Shown here: positions 13,106-14,042 of the stretch, in pieces
How positions within the stretch are numbered: position 1 is the stretch's first letter
How the letters are laid out: the number at the start of each line of letters is the position of its first letter
Assembly: GCA_029941645.1 (NCBI GenBank)
Contig: JAPYSZ010000024.1
Span: 1-14,042, forward strand
Source: Candidatus Poseidoniia archaeon
Lineage (GTDB): Archaea > Thermoplasmatota > Poseidoniia > MGIII > CG-Epi1
Length of the DNA stretch: 14,042 nt
Reading direction: 5' to 3'
The notes under the pieces: model-generated
Database searches by the model: none
Told to the model about the DNA's origin: nothing
Seen by the model: the letters and a program-made list of their open reading frames with translations, nothing else
Position numbers and translations under genes: made by a program

Positions 13106-14042
13106 TGGAATCTTGGGCTGAAAAATATAGGCCAAACAATCTCTCAGAAATTATTGGCAATACAAAAACAATAACGGAACTGAAGAATTGGGCCGCCTCA
13201 TGGGGTGGTAAAATGACCAAAAAAGGTGTTATTCTTTCAGGACCACCAGGTTGTGGGAAAACGTCTGCTGCAATTGCACTAGCGAATGATATGAATTGGG
13301 AAATTATTGAATTAAATGCTTCTGATGCAAGATCTGGAAATGTAATAGAGGGGACGGCACTAAGAGCTGGATTATTCCAAACATTTGGAGAGAATGGTAT
13401 TTCTGAAAGAAATTTGATATTGCTAGATGAAGCTGATAATTTGTATGAAAGAGCTCAGCAATCAAAAAACAAAACGAAGAACTACAGTGATAGAGGCGGA
13501 AAGAAAGCCATTTCTAAAACATTAGAACAGACAAAACAACCTGTAATAATTACTGTGAATGACCTTTATAATCTTACAAAAGGGACGGGGGCCAAAATCA
13601 AAAGATTGGCGCTTACACTGAAATTTCAGAGGCCTTCAGCAGTTTCAGTAGTCATGGTTCTGAACAAAGTTTGCGAAAAAGAAAATTTAGAAATCGAACA
13701 AGAGACAATCAAAACAATGGCTGAAAACGCCAAAGGAGATCTAAGAGGTGCAATAAATGATCTCCAATCTTTATCGGAAGGAAATACTAAAATAACTAAC
13801 AAAGATTTGGAAAAATTAGGTTCAAGAGACAGAGAAACTGAGATGTTTGATGCGCTGAGTGTGATTTTTAACAGCGATAACTATGAGGATCCTCGAACTG
13901 CTATTTTTGATTTGAATGAACAACCGAGAGATGTTGCAACGTGGATTAGTGATAATATACCTATAATTTACAAGCATCCTAGTGATATTGAAAGAGCATA
14001 TGACAAAGTTGCATACGCTGACTTACTTCTAGCTCGCGTTAC
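13105..14042 (+). CDS. rfcL: Replication factor C large subunit (3' end outside window)
   Basis: About 312 residues are present and the frame is open to the window edge. RfcL is the large AAA+ subunit of the archaeal clamp loader, which opens PCNA and places it on primed DNA. The N-terminal SWAEKYRPNNLSEIIGN is a clear signature (box II). Walker A GPPGCGKTS (46-54, Lys52), an ELNASDARS block (69-77), Walker B LLDEAD (D108-E-A-D111) and sensor 1 ITVND (N152) follow, then LKFQRPS in the place where small subunits carry the SRC motif. GDLRGAINDLQSL supplies the sensor 2 arginine. The ATG at 13105 overlaps the TAA of the membrane protein gene upstream. The C-terminal collar and the usual Lys-rich, PCNA-binding tail lie beyond the window. 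Confidence 0.95.
   Translation, partial: MESWAEKYRPNNLSEIIGNTKTITELKNWAASWGGKMTKKGVILSGPPGCGKTSAAIALANDMNWEIIELNASDARSGNVIEGTALRAGLFQTFGENGISERNLILLDEADNLYERAQQSKNKTKNYSDRGGKKAISKTLEQTKQPVIITVNDLYNLTKGTGAKIKRLALTLKFQRPSAVSVVMVLNKVCEKENLEIEQETIKTMAENAKGDLRGAINDLQSLSEGNTKITNKDLEKLGSRDRETEMFDALSVIFNSDNYEDPRTAIFDLNEQPRDVATWISDNIPIIYKHPSDIERAYDKVAYADLLLARV

Overview
The window is AT-rich, densely packed chromosome from an archaeon, most likely a planktonic euryarchaeon of the Thermoplasmata/Marine Group II-III type. The archaeal assignment rests on replication factor C large subunit, a Hel308-type helicase, the RNase P protein Pop5/Rnp2, a type II archaeal methionine aminopeptidase and an archaeal DRG GTPase. 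TATA-like boxes also sit a constant 25 nt or so upstream of several start codons, which points to leaderless transcripts. The lineage within Archaea is an inference from general resemblance, not a proven placement. No rRNA, tRNA, CRISPR array or insertion sequence was seen, and no gene-free stretch exceeds 300 bases.

Left part (1-1609): the 3' end of an SGNH/DltD-like hydrolase gene overlaps by 4 nt a complete membrane-bound O-acyltransferase (MBOAT, AlgI/DltB type). Together they look like the end of a surface-glycan O-acylation cassette, a function better known from bacteria.

Middle left (1661-6496): a MazG-like nucleotide pyrophosphohydrolase, citrate synthase, and then a tight three-gene unit. 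That unit is TsaC/Sua5 (tRNA t6A synthesis), methionine aminopeptidase (best start is an internal TTG with a Shine-Dalgarno sequence) and a ClC-family channel/transporter with two CBS domains. The ClC protein has Val where the gating glutamate normally sits.

Centre (6497-8713): a candidate 42-residue small protein gene lies directly before a lysine-rich protein with a Pro/Ala/Val-rich N-terminal region, 11-residue Gly-rich repeats and a C-terminal SAP DNA-binding motif. It runs head-on into a DRG-type GTPase gene, with one base between the two stop codons.

Right part (8714-14042): a compact divergent promoter region serves the DRG gene and a rightward unit. The unit starts with an unknown protein (possible winged helix, acidic linker, coiled coil) followed by Pop5/Rnp2. 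Then come two pairs, each a small unknown membrane protein whose stop overlaps the start of an information-processing gene: membrane protein + Hel308 helicase, and membrane protein + RfcL (truncated by the window end). Most of the window is housekeeping sequence. The less ordinary parts are the O-acylation pair, the Glu-less ClC, the small ORF/SAP-repeat locus and the unknown membrane proteins coupled to replication genes.
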